NCBI RefSeq assembly: GCF_946221935.1
Contig: NZ_CAMIGN010000014.1
Coordinates: 10,277-74,276, forward strand
Direction of reading: 5' to 3'
Source of the DNA: an uncultured Corynebacterium sp.
GTDB taxonomy: Bacteria; Actinomycetota; Actinomycetes; Mycobacteriales; Mycobacteriaceae
DNA length: 64,000 nucleotides
The stretch's first letter is position 1. Every line of letters begins with the position of its first letter. Position numbers and translations under genes: made by a program. The notes beneath the pieces were generated by a model that had not been told where the DNA came from, made no database searches, and saw only the letters and a program-made list of their open reading frames with translations. Shown here in pieces: positions 62,884 through 64,000 of this stretch.

Positions 62884-64000
62884 GGATACTCAATCCTTTC
62901 GGAGTAAGTCGCGCCCCAGCGGCTACCCAATCCGTCGTATTAATGTCCATCACCGAGGAACCATTGACCTTCTCCACGGTCACAGGACTCAATCGTCCAG
63001 CACGGACGGCTTCCCGTAGGACTCGAACCACCAGATCTATTTGCGCTGCGGGAATTGCCGGCGACTCCGATGTGGCGTCATTAAAATCGGGCCGAGCAAA
63101 AAACACCACGTTTTTACCTCCGCGAGAGACATACGCCTCGGCGCGACCTGCCGCAACGATAATCATGGCGCCAGCAGAACGCGTGGGAGCCATCAACTCG
63201 GCGCTCGAACTACCTGGCTGTACAGTGCTTGAACGCGGCCACGGCAGCGTGGAACCGTAGGGGTTCGCCGGATCCAGAACTGACAGCAGCAGCGGAACGG
63301 AGGCTTCCGAATTGTTCATTGCCTCTCCACCACGCCCATCCTGCGCGCGCCACAATTGGGAGATCACATCGCGCGGGGCAAACTGCGCACCGCCCAGGCC
63401 TTCGACGATATAGCCGCGAAGGACTTCACCGGAATCCTCCCAAGCGCTCAAAGTTCGATAAGCCTCGGCAAAACCACCGGCGGCCTTTTCAGCAACGACG
63501 GCTCCGCGGGTCACCACCGCATAGCGGTCGATCCAAGCCTCGGACAGCACGAGAGCCTTTTCAGCAGCGTCCGGCCTTTCTACGCCACCGGCACCCGCAG
63601 TACCTATAGCACTCACTGGACTAACGCCCGATACCGCCGACCAACGCCCTGGCACGGACGAGTGCGCATTCAATGCCTGTCGGGCTGCTCGCGCAAAACC
63701 ACTGCGCCCCATCCGTACCCGTCGCGCCGAGCCACGTCCCTGGTTTCTCCGCGGTGCGCGATGAGCTTGTTTACCGGTGGTCCCTGCTTCCACCAACCGT
63801 GCTCTCAGAGCCGCGAAACTATCGGGAGTAACCAGCCCAGCATCGAAGAGTTCCCACAGCGCCGCGTCCACTTCCGCATGTCCCGCTCCCGTCGCCGACT
63901 GCAACTCAGCTGCCAGAAACGCACCACCTCGTTGCAGATGCTCGAGGATCTGCGTGGCCACCATGCCGAGGGATGTCCCTTCCTTCTTTTCGACGCCGCC
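62876..64000 (-). CDS. lhr: Lhr-type ATP-dependent helicase, C-terminal part (start beyond window)
   Basis: About 374 codons are visible; the frame stays open to the window edge, so this is only the C-terminal part. The sequence matches the Lhr C-terminal domains: LEHLQRGGAFLAAELQ, WELFDAGLVTPDSFAALR, then GRWSAVSG, WIDRYAVVTRGAVVAE, GYIVEGLGGAQFAPRDV and a final MIIVAAGRAEAYVSRGGKN segment. The helicase motifs themselves lie outside the window. Lhr is a large (about 1500-residue) DNA-repair helicase; pairing with a Nei-type glycosylase is common in actinobacteria. Confidence 0.9.
   Translation of the reverse strand, partial: GGVEKKEGTSLGMVATQILEHLQRGGAFLAAELQSATGAGHAEVDAALWELFDAGLVTPDSFAALRARLVEAGTTGKQAHRAPRRNQGRGSARRVRMGRSGFARAARQALNAHSSVPGRWSAVSGVSPVSAIGTAGAGGVERPDAAEKALVLSEAWIDRYAVVTRGAVVAEKAAGGFAEAYRTLSAWEDSGEVLRGYIVEGLGGAQFAPRDVISQLWRAQDGRGGEAMNNSEASVPLLLSVLDPANPYGSTLPWPRSSTVQPGSSSAELMAPTRSAGAMIIVAAGRAEAYVSRGGKNVVFFARPDFNDATSESPAIPAAQIDLVVRVLREAVRAGRLSPVTVEKVNGSSVMDINTTDWVAAGARLTPKGLSIRA

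Noticed and set aside
1..64000. CRISPR arrays, insertion sequences or prophage
   Set aside because: No regularly spaced repeats, transposase or phage structural genes were seen; Asp-rich and Pro-rich repeats are protein repeats within genes.

Overview
This window reads as the chromosome of a Corynebacterium (Actinobacteria), probably one of the lipophilic, host-associated species. The evidence is fairly high G+C, frequent GTG/TTG starts, AGGAG-type ribosome binding sites, a tmRNA whose tag reads AENTQRDYALAA, and several actinobacterial gene blocks. These blocks are dinG-pncB-clpS-DUF2017-P1 peptidase-murI, serB-ctaD-nrdF-ftn-nrdEIH-rpmJ-nadE, and prfB/ftsE-ftsX-smpB-ssrA. The species cannot be fixed from the sequence alone.

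Layout. 1-1979: C-terminally cut, secreted Rib/alpha-like repeat surface protein. 2212-8613: murI, P1-family peptidase, DUF2017 and clpS on the minus strand, diverging from pncB and a DinG-type helicase. 8648-17014: an unusual accessory module. It has an aspartate-rich, calcium-loop-like repeat protein, two dynamin-like GTPases, and an Hsp70-like ATPase with a transmembrane anchor and an outside domain. It ends with an ECF sigma factor preceded by a very acidic protein. 17336-31173: acyl-CoA ligase, serB, ctaD, the class Ib ribonucleotide reductase genes interleaved with ferritin, a cysteine-free L36 gene, nadE, a VKOR/DsbA-like disulfide pair and tRNA-Ala. 31317-42207: pgm, an amino-acid:cation symporter, a second acyl-CoA ligase, a Tat-exported metallophosphoesterase, an NhaC-like antiporter, and an SF2 helicase with two membrane helices. 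42461-43522: a short AT-rich insert with two orphan genes next to ssrA. 43574-57278: ssrA, a Trp-Pro-Asp repeat membrane protein, smpB, ftsX, ftsE, an AbgT transporter, putA, prfB, two inositol-phosphatase-family genes (the second is hisN) and a gabD-like dehydrogenase. 57413-64000: pgi, two secreted low-complexity proteins (one with an aerolysin-like pattern), a Nei-type glycosylase and the C-terminal part of an Lhr helicase.

How the genes work together. NrdH-NrdI-NrdE-NrdF supply deoxynucleotides, and ferritin sits between their genes with possible DtxR sites upstream. VKOR and the DsbA-like protein form an oxidative folding pair. SmpB and tmRNA rescue stalled ribosomes, and FtsE-FtsX act at the septum. 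PutA with two cation-coupled carriers points to use of host amino acids. The best candidate for an undescribed system is the dynamin/Hsp70/acidic-protein/sigma module at 8648-17014. A second unexplained signal is a short dispersed motif, (CTT)TGTGACGCC, found on both strands and in both coding and intergenic DNA. All assignments come from reading motifs and gene order. No database search was possible, and start sites are judged from ribosome binding sites and family length.
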